Shown: positions 1 through 6,754 of the stretch, one piece after another
Position numbering within the stretch: the stretch's first letter is position 1
Layout: each line of letters opens with the position of its first letter
Assembly: GCA_041663485.1 (NCBI GenBank)
Contig: JBAYMO010000029.1
Location: 1 to 14,299, forward strand
From: 02-FULL-45-11b sp041663485
Lineage (GTDB): Bacteria > Patescibacteriota > Patescibacteriia > Buchananbacterales > UBA6539
Reading direction: 5' to 3'
DNA: 14,299 nucleotides
Program-made: the position numbers and the translations under genes
Notes under the pieces: generated by a model
Databases searched by the model: none
What the model was told of the DNA's origin: nothing
What the model saw: only the letters and a program-made list of their open reading frames with translations

Positions 1-1
1 A

Positions 2-61
2 GATAATATCGGTTCAAGATTCTCCGTGGCCGTGGGTTTGGCTATGCGAGATATTGAGTAA
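2..61 (+). CDS. pilM: PilM, C-terminal end (partial)
   Basis: Only the last 19 codons and the TAA stop are inside the window. The frame reads DNIGSRFSVAVGLAMRDIE, and its F-(S/A)-V-A-x-G-L-A-x-R pattern is the usual C-terminal end of PilM, the FtsA/actin-like cytoplasmic ATP-binding protein of the type IV pilus alignment complex. The identification depends on this short tail and on position: the gene ends 13 bases before a pilN, its normal neighbour. PilM binds the N-terminal INLLP-type peptide of PilN and links the inner-membrane PilN/PilO pair to the cytoplasmic ATPases. The start and the ATP-binding residues lie upstream of the window. Confidence 0.72.
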   Translation, partial: DNIGSRFSVAVGLAMRDIE

Positions 62-74
62 TTAATTATTTTCT

Positions 75-1235
75 ATGCCGGATATTAATTTGCTGCCTGA
101 TGATTTAAGGCAAAAAGAAAACCGGGAGATTAATTCGACTAATAAAAAACCGTCGAAAGGTTTTGATATTAAATATTCTGAACCGGTCAAGGAAAAACCG
201 ATAAAGATGGAAAAACCTTCATGGTGGTCGCGTTTTTTCGACAAAAAAAAGAAAAAAAATTCTGCTCAAAAGCCCTTGCCCTCTGAACCATCAAAAAATG
301 GTTTTAGAATTGATGAAAAATCAGTTAAGCCTCAAGCTCTAGAAATTAAAAATGACACGTTTTTGTCGGCTGGACCGCCAAAAATTAAGAGCGTGGAATT
401 TAAACCTGAGGTTAAAGAAGGGATGGATTTTAATTTCAAAACATTGTCTGGCGGCAAAAAAGAAGATAAGAAACCCGAATTGTCTAAAATTAATTTACCA
501 CCCGTTAAATTAATTGAAAAAAAACCAAAAAGGAAATTTAGTTTTAGCCGGTTATTCGGTTTGAAGGCCAAGGCGCCAACTATAAAATCTTTGAAAGTCG
601 CAGCTGACGATTCCAAATCAGGTAAGACCAAGCCGGCCAAGGAAGAAAAAATGATGTTTTTGGATGTTAATTTAATTCCTCAGGAATTAGCCAAGCACCA
701 GGAACTTGATTTTTCCAAGAAAGCCTTGGTTTTTTTTGGCTTTGGATTTTTAGCTTTACTGGGCGTGGCTTTTGCCTATTTGGGGCTAACTTGGTATCAA
801 ATTATAGTGGCCAGGCAGATTCAAACCGTTAAAGACGATATTATTTTATTGGATTCGCAAATTTCGCAGTACAAAGATGATGAAATTTCCGCTCAGCAGT
901 TGCAGCAGAATTTAAAAATTATCAATGAACTTTTGAATAGCCATATCTACTGGACAAAATTCTTTTCTTTGCTGGAAAAGTATACCGCCAGTGATGTTTA
1001 TTACACTAATTTTTCCATGGCTGGTCAGGAGAAATTAGTCATTACCGCCATGGGTCAGGACTATACTTCGGCGGCCAGACAGCTTTTAGCTTTCAAGCAG
1101 GCGACGGATTTTGTTAAAAGCGTTCGCATCGATTCGGCGGCGGCCGTAGTCGATCAGTCAGGAAAATATAATGGCGTAACGTTTAATATAAATTTAGAAT
1201 TTTTACCTTCGGTTTTTTCCAATCCAATAAAATAA
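75..1235 (+). CDS. pilN: PilN-like alignment protein with a long N-terminal extension and repeated INLLP motif
   Basis: 386 residues, about twice the usual PilN length. Residues 1-11 contain an INLLP motif (4-8), the peptide by which PilN docks into PilM. Residues about 12-190 are Lys/Pro/Ser-rich and look disordered, with basic-aromatic patches (WWSRFF at 50-55, FSRLF at 157-161) and a weak INLPP at 139-143. A second VNLIP motif (198-202) is followed by one membrane helix (about 217-238), a short coiled coil and a C-terminal alpha/beta domain typical of PilN. Residues 193-386 alone would be a normal PilN, and ATG 651 has AAGGA upstream, so a short internal product is possible. ATG 75 is chosen because it places the docking motif at the very N-terminus. 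The gene sits between pilM and pilO. Assignment as PilN is secure; the role of the extension is unknown. Confidence 0.88.
   Translation: MPDINLLPDDLRQKENREINSTNKKPSKGFDIKYSEPVKEKPIKMEKPSWWSRFFDKKKKKNSAQKPLPSEPSKNGFRIDEKSVKPQALEIKNDTFLSAGPPKIKSVEFKPEVKEGMDFNFKTLSGGKKEDKKPELSKINLPPVKLIEKKPKRKFSFSRLFGLKAKAPTIKSLKVAADDSKSGKTKPAKEEKMMFLDVNLIPQELAKHQELDFSKKALVFFGFGFLALLGVAFAYLGLTWYQIIVARQIQTVKDDIILLDSQISQYKDDEISAQQLQQNLKIINELLNSHIYWTKFFSLLEKYTASDVYYTNFSMAGQEKLVITAMGQDYTSAARQLLAFKQATDFVKSVRIDSAAAVVDQSGKYNGVTFNINLEFLPSVFSNPIK
639..653 (+). promoter_or_regulatory. Possible internal ribosome binding site and start in pilN
   Basis: AAGGA at 639-643 lies 7 bases before ATG 651 (with a second ATG at 654), in frame with pilN. 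Starting here would give a 194-residue protein beginning MMFLDVNLIP, which has the layout of an ordinary PilN. SD sites are rare in front of genes in this window, which makes this one stand out. However, the bases also encode an ordinary Lys-Glu-Glu-Lys run, so chance is a real alternative. Confidence 0.35.
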
Positions 1236-1236
1236 T

Positions 1237-1863
1237 ATGGCGGATAAAAAAGAAGAAAAATTAAGTTCAAAGTCAAAATTGCTGCTGACTTTTATTAATT
1301 ACAACACGTTGCTGACGGTTGGCTTGGTGGTTTTAATTTTTGTTTTGGCCTATTTTATCGTCTTAAAACCGAAATATCAAGCCATTGCGGCCAATAGTAA
1401 TGACAATATTACTTATTTACAATCGGAAAAAAATAAGCGTCAAAGCTATTTGACCCAGCTTAAGGATATTTCTTCAAGATTTCATCAGATTAACCAAGAA
1501 GAAATCAGCCGATTAAAAATCACTTTGCCAAATAATTCTGATATCGCCGGACTCTTTGTGCAATTTCAGGAATTAGCGACTCAGAACAAGCTGGCTTTAT
1601 CGAATATTAGTTTCAGCGAGACGGCGCCGGCTCAGACGGAGAATTCAGAGAGCGCTGGAACTGACCAAATATTAACTCGGGTCAAAAAACTTAATGTCAG
1701 CTTAAATTTAGTCGGTACCGGTCAGGGCAGCTATGGAGAATTGAAGAATTTTTTGGCGGCCTTGGAGAATAATTTAAGGTTGTTTGATATTCAAGCCGTC
1801 TATTTTACTCCCAATTCGCCAAATTATGCGATCAATCTTATTACCTACTACCTAAGTCAATAG
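1237..1863 (+). CDS. pilO: PilO-like inner-membrane alignment protein
   Basis: 208 residues, normal PilO length. It has a short charged cytoplasmic N-terminus (1-24), one membrane helix (about 25-43, ending with FIVLKP), a coiled-coil stretch (about 50-95, rich in Gln/Lys/Glu) and a ferredoxin-like C-terminal region. The bitopic layout matches PilO, which pairs with PilN to form the periplasm-side (or, in a monoderm, wall-side) scaffold around the pilus base. The ATG is one base after the pilN stop, so the two are surely co-transcribed and probably translationally coupled; no SD is visible. Sequence conservation in PilO is low, so the call leans on layout and gene order. Confidence 0.82.
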   Translation: MADKKEEKLSSKSKLLLTFINYNTLLTVGLVVLIFVLAYFIVLKPKYQAIAANSNDNITYLQSEKNKRQSYLTQLKDISSRFHQINQEEISRLKITLPNNSDIAGLFVQFQELATQNKLALSNISFSETAPAQTENSESAGTDQILTRVKKLNVSLNLVGTGQGSYGELKNFLAALENNLRLFDIQAVYFTPNSPNYAINLITYYLSQ

Positions 1864-1873
1864 GCTCTACTAT

Positions 1874-2209
1874 ATGTTGATGCAAAAAAAACTTAGCAAA
1901 AGCCGTTTGATTATTTATATCGTAATAATCACTGTTTTGGTTTTAGGCAGCCTCTATTTGCTCTACGAGAGTTTTATTGCCGGCATGTTTGTTGTTCCCA
2001 GTGAACCATCTGATTCCATGGAATCTCCGGTGGAAAATTTAACCGTACCGTCAAGCGAATTAATGTTTACGGATGATTTTATTCATCGCGCGCCTTATCA
2101 AAATTTAAAGATGGCCAGTGACAAGCCGTTGGTGATTAATCAGCTGGGCCGGTCGAATCCATTTTCACCCATCAATTATAATTCCGTATCAACTTCTACT
2201 AAACCTTAA
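1874..2209 (+). CDS. Small bitopic membrane protein with GRSNPF motif, PilP-like
   Basis: 111 residues: basic N-terminus, one membrane helix (about 12-31) and a short polar, Pro/Ser-rich outer region ending near LGRSNPFSP (91-99). A (G)R-x-(D/N)-P-F-x-P motif is seen in PilP, which follows PilO in T4P operons and connects PilN/PilO to the secretin. Unlike classical PilP it has no lipobox and no cysteine at all; a membrane helix anchors it instead. The globular beta domain of PilP is also not obvious. It could be a shortened PilP adapted to a pilus without a secretin. ATG 1874 is used, and ATG 1880 is equally possible. Function is inferred from position and motif only. Confidence 0.6.
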   Translation: MLMQKKLSKSRLIIYIVIITVLVLGSLYLLYESFIAGMFVVPSEPSDSMESPVENLTVPSSELMFTDDFIHRAPYQNLKMASDKPLVINQLGRSNPFSPINYNSVSTSTKP

Positions 2210-2214
2210 AACTA

Positions 2215-3948
2215 ATGACGGCTCAAGATCAACAAATTTTAGATCAGCTTATTGCCAACAAATTTTTGACCGCCGAGGCGGCCGAAGATTTGAAAAAGCA
2301 AACTGGCCGGGGAAAATCCGGACTTGATGATTTATTGCTTAAAAATAATTTGGTTAACAGTGAGCAGTTGGCGGAAGTAAAAAGCAAAATTTTAAATTTT
2401 GGTTACATTGATTTGCGAGGTAAGCAAGTCAATAAGGCGGTTTTGAATTTGATTCCTCAGGAAGTGGCGGAAAATTACAAAATGGTGGCCTTTGATAAGG
2501 TGGAAAATAATTTGTCGGTTGGTTTGGTTGATCCGCAAAATTTTAAGGCCGTGGAAGCGGTTGAATTTTTATCTCAAAAATCAAATTTAGAAGCAAAATT
2601 TTTTGTTATTTCCCCAGAAAGTTTTAAAGCGGTTTTTGATCAATATCAAATTTTAGCCGAGGAAGCCAAAGAAGCGTTAGAGGGTATGTCGGAAACGGTC
2701 ATTACCGGCGCGGCCAAATCGGAAGACATGGAAAAAATGGAAGCGGTAATCAAAAGCGCGCCGATTTCTAAAATGGTCTTGGTAATTATTCGTCACGCCT
2801 TAGCTGGCCGCGCCTCCGATATTCATATTGAACCAACCCTCAAAGACAGTAAAGTCCGTTATCGCATTGATGGCATCCTAAGAACTTCATTAATTCTGCC
2901 GAAGTATACTCATGCGGCGATTGTGGCCAGAATCAAAGTTTTGGCAAATTTGAAACTGGATGAGACCAGAAAACCTCAGGATGGTAGAATTCGTTTGACT
3001 ATTGAAGGCAAAGAAGTTGATTTTCGCGTTTCGACCTTGCCGCTTTTCGAAGGAGAAAAAGTGGTTTTAAGAATTTTAGAAACCGGCGAGCAGGTACCGG
3101 CTTTGGCAACTTTGGGCTTTAATCCGATTCATATTGAAATGGTGGAGAAGGCGATTAAACGGCCACATGGTCTCACACTTTTGACTGGTCCGACCGGATC
3201 AGGCAAAACCAGCACTCTTTATACGATTTTAACCATGCTTAATCAAGAGGGATCCAATATTGTTACCCTGGAAGACCCCATTGAATATTACATCAATGGT
3301 GTTAATCAGTCCCAAATCAATCCGGAAATTGGTTACTCCTTTGCCACGGGTTTACGAGCGATTTTGCGCCAAGATCCGAACATTGTTATGGTGGGCGAAA
3401 TTCGTGATAGGGAAACCACGGAATTAGTGGTTCATGCCAGTTTGACCGGTCACATGATTTTATCAACTTTGCATACTAATAGCGCAGTGGGTGCGATTCC
3501 CCGGCTGATTGATTTGGGCGCGGAACCGTTTTTATTGTCCTCGGTTTTAAATTTGGTTATTGCTCAGCGTTTGGCGCGCAAGATTTGTCCGGATTGCATC
3601 AAAGAAACTACGATTCCGGCGCCGCTTTTGGCCAGAGTTAAGGAACAATTAACGGCTATTCCGGAAAAATATTTGACTGGAATAAATTTAAAGAAATTAG
3701 TTTTTTATAAAGGTGAAGGCTGCGCGCGATGCGGTGGCATCGGTTACCAGGGTCGAACGGCGGTGGTAGAAATTATTATTGTTGACAGTGAAATTAGCGA
3801 ATTAATCAGTGGCGGTTTTAAAAATTCCTCGGCGTTCAATCAGGCTTTGAAAAAACAAGATTATATCACCTTGACCCAAGACTGTTTGGTTAAGGCGCTA
3901 CAGGGGGCTACGACCTTGGACGAAGTGATGCGGGTAGCTCAATTGTAA
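2215..3948 (+). CDS. pilB: Type IV pilus assembly ATPase PilB (GspE family)
   Basis: 577 residues, standard PilB length. A GspE/MshEN-type N-terminal domain (about 1-150) lacks a clear RLGxxL cyclic-di-GMP signature. It is followed by the N2 domain (about 170-300) and the RecA-like motor. Visible motifs are Walker A GPTGSGKT (325-332), Asp box LEDPIEYY (352-359), Walker B region with VGEIRD (393-398), His box around STLHTN (417-422) and a zinc-type tetracysteine, CPDC (458-461) and CARC (503-506). The tetracysteine is typical of PilB/GspE extension ATPases and absent from the retraction ATPase PilT. The hexamer hydrolyses ATP in the cytoplasm and drives PilC to add pilin subunits. The gene begins 5 bases after the previous one, without an SD. 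Confidence 0.96.
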   Translation: MTAQDQQILDQLIANKFLTAEAAEDLKKQTGRGKSGLDDLLLKNNLVNSEQLAEVKSKILNFGYIDLRGKQVNKAVLNLIPQEVAENYKMVAFDKVENNLSVGLVDPQNFKAVEAVEFLSQKSNLEAKFFVISPESFKAVFDQYQILAEEAKEALEGMSETVITGAAKSEDMEKMEAVIKSAPISKMVLVIIRHALAGRASDIHIEPTLKDSKVRYRIDGILRTSLILPKYTHAAIVARIKVLANLKLDETRKPQDGRIRLTIEGKEVDFRVSTLPLFEGEKVVLRILETGEQVPALATLGFNPIHIEMVEKAIKRPHGLTLLTGPTGSGKTSTLYTILTMLNQEGSNIVTLEDPIEYYINGVNQSQINPEIGYSFATGLRAILRQDPNIVMVGEIRDRETTELVVHASLTGHMILSTLHTNSAVGAIPRLIDLGAEPFLLSSVLNLVIAQRLARKICPDCIKETTIPAPLLARVKEQLTAIPEKYLTGINLKKLVFYKGEGCARCGGIGYQGRTAVVEIIIVDSEISELISGGFKNSSAFNQALKKQDYITLTQDCLVKALQGATTLDEVMRVAQL

Positions 3949-3984
3949 TTTATTTATTAAATTAGATTAATAAACTCATATTCT

Positions 3985-4362
3985 ATGGCGACAAAAAAAT
4001 TGATTTTACTCGTCGAAGATGACGAATTTTTGGCCGAACTCTACGGCACGAAGCTCGGTTTGGAGGGGTACGAAGTCGCTTTAGCCGCTGATGGAGAAAA
4101 GGGGCTGAAGATGATAAAAGAAAAGAAGCCTGATTTGGTTTTGCTTGATATTATTTTGCCCAAGATGGATGGTTTCGAAATTTTGAAAGCCATTAAGGAT
4201 GATAAAAATATCAAGAATTTACCCGTTATTCTTTTGACCAATCTGAGTCAAAAGGATGAAGTGAAAAAAGGTTTGGTTCTGGGCGCCAAAGATTATTTGA
4301 TCAAAGCCCATTTTATGCCTTCGGAAGTGGTGAAAAAAATTAAAGAACTATTGGGAGAATAA
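3985..4362 (+). CDS. Receiver-only (CheY-like) response regulator
   Basis: 125 residues, a single receiver domain with no output domain. The acidic pocket is E11/D12/D13, the phospho-acceptor is D55 in LVLLDIILPKMDG, the switch Thr is T85 and the conserved Lys is K107 (IKAHF instead of the usual KP). All catalytic residues are therefore present and it should be phosphorylatable. It lies 36 bases after pilB and 91 before pilC, where many T4P operons carry pilT. PilG/PilH-type receivers control pili elsewhere, so regulation of PilB/PilC activity by direct binding is a fair guess. No histidine kinase is in the window, so the phospho-donor is unknown. Confidence 0.93.
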   Translation: MATKKLILLVEDDEFLAELYGTKLGLEGYEVALAADGEKGLKMIKEKKPDLVLLDIILPKMDGFEILKAIKDDKNIKNLPVILLTNLSQKDEVKKGLVLGAKDYLIKAHFMPSEVVKKIKELLGE

Positions 4363-4453
4363 TTTTTATCAACTATTCAGTCAAATACGTTTTTGTCTAG
4401 AATAAAATAAGAAGTCACTTTGATGCTAGCCGGAAAAAGCGTAGGAAAATATT

Positions 4454-5659
4454 ATGCCTTACTTTCGTTATAAAGCGACCAACCAAGACAATCAAAATAT
4501 TGAAGGAATGATTCAGGCCGCTTCGGCCGAAGTGGCGGCTGAGCTTTTAGAAGACCGAAATTATACCATTCTTTCTTTAACCGAAGAAAAAAGAAGTTTA
4601 ATCGGCCAGTCCCTAAAAATTTTTAATCGGGTTAAATCAAAGGATCTAGTAATTTTTTCTCGACAGCTTTCTGTGATTATTTCGGCAACCATTCCTTTGG
4701 TTCAGGGTTTGAAAATTTTGGTTAATCAAACTGAAAGTAAAGTGTTGAAATCAATTATTTCGGAAATTGGTGATGATGTCGAGGGAGGCGCCACGCTTTC
4801 GGCCGCTTTGAGCCGCCATCCTGAAGTTTTCAGCAATTTTTTTATTAATATTATTCGCGCTGGTGAGACTTCGGGTAAGTTGGACGAAGTTTTGCAGTAT
4901 CTGGCGGATCAGCAAGAAAAAGATTACGATTTGTCTTCAAAAATTCGCGGGGCCATGATCTACCCGATTTTTATTGTGGCCGGCTTGTTCGTCGTTGGCG
5001 CGGTAATGATGGTTTCCGTGCTGCCCAAATTAACCGCGGTCTTGATTGAATCGGGTACGGCTCTGCCTTTGACGACGCGAATTCTTATTGCCACTTCCAA
5101 TTTTTTATCCAGCTATTATTTGGGTTTAATTGTGGTGGGTGTCTTGCTGATTGTCGGTTTTCGTTTCGCCCTATCAACTGAATCCGGGCGGAGAATTTGG
5201 GATATGCTGATTCTGAAAGTGCCGATTTTTGGTCCGTTGAATCAGGAGATTGTGATTGTGCGCTTTGCCCGCAGTCTAAATACTTTAATGACCGGTGGTG
5301 TGGCTTTAACTAAAAGTTTGGAAGTGGTTTCGGAAGTGGTCGGCAATACGATTTACAAAGAAATTATTCAAGAAACTTCCGACGAAGTTGAAGACGGTAA
5401 TCCGATCGCCACCGCCTTGCTTAAAAGCAGTTATGTCCCGCCGATGGTTTCTCAGATGCTTAATTTGGGAGAAAAAACCGGACGACTCGAAGAGATCCTG
5501 GACAAAATCGCGAATTTTTATACGCGCGAGGTAGATAATAAAGTTACCAATTTAGTATCTTTGCTTGAACCGGTCATTATGATTTTGCTTGGCGTGGCCG
5601 TAGGCGGATTGGTCGCCGCGATATTGCTACCCATGTATAATTTAGCTTTAAACATGTAA
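4454..5659 (+). CDS. pilC: Type IV pilus inner-membrane platform protein PilC (GspF family)
   Basis: 401 residues, normal PilC length. The N-terminus (PYFRYKATNQDNQNIEG) is the typical start of the family. Two GspF domains follow, at about 65-190 and 265-390, each with the (S/F)-x-R-x-L-x-x-(L/I)-(I/M)-x-(A/G)-x-(I/V)-x-L pattern (SRQLSVIISATIPL and ARSLNTLMTGGVAL). Membrane helices lie at about 167-192, 215-240 and 370-395. PilC is the integral membrane protein that PilB rotates or pushes to insert pilins into the fibre. A modest SD (AGGA, 7 bases before the ATG) follows a 91-base spacer after the receiver gene; a separate promoter there is not convincing. The next pilin starts 9 bases downstream. 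Confidence 0.96.
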   Translation: MPYFRYKATNQDNQNIEGMIQAASAEVAAELLEDRNYTILSLTEEKRSLIGQSLKIFNRVKSKDLVIFSRQLSVIISATIPLVQGLKILVNQTESKVLKSIISEIGDDVEGGATLSAALSRHPEVFSNFFINIIRAGETSGKLDEVLQYLADQQEKDYDLSSKIRGAMIYPIFIVAGLFVVGAVMMVSVLPKLTAVLIESGTALPLTTRILIATSNFLSSYYLGLIVVGVLLIVGFRFALSTESGRRIWDMLILKVPIFGPLNQEIVIVRFARSLNTLMTGGVALTKSLEVVSEVVGNTIYKEIIQETSDEVEDGNPIATALLKSSYVPPMVSQMLNLGEKTGRLEEILDKIANFYTREVDNKVTNLVSLLEPVIMILLGVAVGGLVAAILLPMYNLALNM

Positions 5660-5668
5660 TAAAAAATT

Positions 5669-6076
5669 ATGATTAATCGTCGTGGTTTTACCCTGGTGGA
5701 ATTATTGGTGGTCATTGCCATTATCGGAATTTTAGCCACCCTCTCTACGGTTTCTTTAAATGTCGCTCGGGTTAAATCCCGGGATGCTCGGCGTCTTTCA
5801 GACGTCTCGCAGTTGCAGCTGGCTCTTTATCTTTACTTCGACGATCACAATGAATTTCCCATTGCGGACATGGATACGCAGCATGCCGTGGCTAATTGGC
5901 CGATTGTTAACGACGGTTTAAATGGTACTTCGGGCGGCCGAGTTTATATGCGTTCCGTACCTAAGGATCCTTCGAACAAAGACCCATATGTTTACGGCTA
6001 CAACAGTAACGGCAGTGAATTTTTAATTACTTTCAATCTCGAAGAAGGCGGCGCTCGGGAAGTTTTGGGTTTTTAA
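5669..6076 (+). CDS. Type IV prepilin / pseudopilin (pilin 1)
   Basis: 135 residues with a short basic leader MINRRG and a class III cleavage site G6|F7TLVE, giving Phe at +1 and Glu at +5 of the mature protein, followed by the hydrophobic N-terminal helix (LLVVIAIIGILATLS). The helix continues into the R-x-x-x-RDARR-x-x-D-x-x-x-x-Q region seen in small GspG-like pilins. The head has the motif YMRSVPKDP also seen in the two other pilins here, but no cysteines. It begins 9 bases after pilC without an SD, so it is probably read through from the machine operon and made at lower level than pilin 2. It could be a minor pilin or an alternative major one. Confidence 0.92.
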   Translation: MINRRGFTLVELLVVIAIIGILATLSTVSLNVARVKSRDARRLSDVSQLQLALYLYFDDHNEFPIADMDTQHAVANWPIVNDGLNGTSGGRVYMRSVPKDPSNKDPYVYGYNSNGSEFLITFNLEEGGAREVLGF

Positions 6077-6100
6077 AAAGTTTTTTTAAATCTTTTTTTG

Positions 6101-6109
6101 TGGTATAAT
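6101..6109 (+). promoter_or_regulatory. Extended -10 promoter of the major-pilin gene
   Basis: TGG-TATAAT (TATAAT at 6104-6109) is a perfect extended -10 element. At 17-bp spacing the -35 place (6081-6086) is only a T run, but the region 6071-6100 is almost pure A/T and could act as an UP-like element. The predicted transcript start near 6116 gives a leader of about 60 nt before ATG 6178. Confidence 0.7.
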
Positions 6110-6161
6110 TATTAATAATAAAAAATATTGGATTGATTCAAATTATGTCAGTCCGACCTTG

Positions 6162-6172
6162 AAAGGGGGTGA
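6162..6172 (+). promoter_or_regulatory. Strong Shine-Dalgarno site that fixes the pilin 2 start
   Basis: AAAGGGGGTGA differs from the ideal AAAGGAGGTGA by one base, which still pairs as G-U, and it lies 5 bases before ATG 6178. It is by far the best SD in front of a gene in the window. It overlaps the alternative GTG at 6169, so ATG 6178 is taken as the start. The same bases can pair with ACCTT at 6156-6160 in a weak hairpin. Confidence 0.8.
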
Positions 6173-6177
6173 AAGAA

Positions 6178-6651
6178 ATGAATAAAAAATTAAGAGGTTT
6201 TACCTTGATTGAGTTGTTGGTGGTTATTGCTATTATTGGTATTTTATCAACTTTAGCGGTGGTGGCTTTGAATTCTGCCCGTCAAAAGGCCAGAGACGCC
6301 AAGCGCGTAGCTGATATTAAACAGGTTCAAACTGCTTTGGAATTACTTTATAATGATGCCAATGGTTATCCGGCGGCTACGGCCGGTATTGTTTTAGGTG
6401 AGACGGCCACTAAGGTTTTATGCAAGGGCGCTTCATTGACTGCCGGCGGCTTCACTTCAGCCGGTGGTTGTGGTACTGCCGCGACGACTTATATGGGTTC
6501 AGTGCCAGCCAATCCAACACCAGGATCCGGAGCCTATACTTACACCAGCAGTGACACTAACGCCTACAATTTAACTTTTATCTTGGAAACTCAGGTTGGT
6601 ACTTTGCTACCCAATACAGTATTAACGGCTAACCAGGATGGTATTCAATAA
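6178..6651 (+). CDS. Probable major type IV pilin precursor (pilin 2)
   Basis: 157 residues from ATG 6178; the GTG at 6169 would lie inside the SD and is rejected. The leader MNKKLRG is cut at G7|F8TLIE, with Glu at +5, then the hydrophobic helix LLVVIAIIGILSTLAVVAL and the RDAKR-x-x-D-I-K-Q-x-Q-x-A-L region. The head is rich in Gly, Ala, Thr and Ser, carries one Cys pair (C82, C98) likely to form a disulfide, and shares YMGSVPANP with the sister pilins. It has its own strong promoter, long leader, near-ideal SD and terminator, as expected for the most abundant protein of the system, hence the call as major pilin. The Thr/Ser-rich stretch at about 114-131 offers many possible O-glycosylation positions. 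PilD downstream would process it. Confidence 0.92.
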   Translation: MNKKLRGFTLIELLVVIAIIGILSTLAVVALNSARQKARDAKRVADIKQVQTALELLYNDANGYPAATAGIVLGETATKVLCKGASLTAGGFTSAGGCGTAATTYMGSVPANPTPGSGAYTYTSSDTNAYNLTFILETQVGTLLPNTVLTANQDGIQ

Positions 6652-6661
6652 TTTTGCATAC

Positions 6662-6675
6662 TGTTGAGCTCAACA
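6662..6675. repeat. 14-bp perfect palindrome downstream of pilin 2
   Basis: TGTTGAGCTCAACA is self-complementary over all 14 bases. It sits between the pilin stop and the terminator hairpin. It could be an operator for a dimeric regulator acting on the following promoter (6740), or it could form a small 5-bp hairpin with AGCT loop in the pilin mRNA that protects its 3' end. No second copy was seen in the window. Confidence 0.6.
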
Positions 6676-6710
6676 AAGAAGAGGCGATGCTAATCGGCCT
6701 CTTTTTTGTT
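6675..6710 (+). terminator. Intrinsic terminator after pilin 2
   Basis: AAGAGGC (6679-6685) pairs perfectly with GCCTCTT (6697-6703); inside the loop GAT/ATC can add three more pairs around GCTA with one bulged G. Further A-T/G-U pairs extend the base, and six T (6702-6707) followed by GTTTT give the U tract. It isolates pilin 2 as a single-gene transcript from the downstream membrane-protein unit. Confidence 0.88.
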
Positions 6711-6739
6711 TTAGTTCGCTCGTTTTTTTAAAAAAATAG

Positions 6740-6748
6740 TGCTATAAT
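6740..6748 (+). promoter_or_regulatory. Extended -10 promoter giving a leaderless transcript
   Basis: TGC-TATAAT (TATAAT at 6743-6748) is a perfect extended -10. A transcript start 7 bases after its last base falls exactly on A of ATG 6755, so the mRNA should have no 5' leader. There is no SD and no other in-frame start nearby. A -35 box is not recognisable, as is common with extended -10 promoters. Confidence 0.72.
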
Positions 6749-6754
6749 ATTTTT

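Noticed and set aside
62..640. Open frames on the minus strand opposite pilN (62-244 and 332-640)
   Set aside because: They lie wholly inside a well-supported gene, have no SD or promoter, and encode no recognisable motif; they arise from the biased codon use of the Lys-rich arm.
4363..4453. Possible promoter in the 91-base gap before pilC (TAGAAT at 4398-4403)
   Set aside because: The -10 has a mismatch and no TG in the correct position, and no -35 is visible at 17 bp. The gap has no clear hairpin either. Left as spacer with a modest SD.
6071..6100. T-rich stretch after pilin 1 as a terminator
   Set aside because: Only AAAAAG/CTTTTT pairing is possible, with almost no G-C pairs. It is more likely an A/T-rich element upstream of the pilin 2 promoter, so readthrough from the machine operon remains possible.
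6169..6177. GTG start for pilin 2, three codons upstream of ATG 6178
   Set aside because: The GTG lies within the SD sequence itself, whereas ATG 6178 is at proper distance from it and gives a standard short leader.
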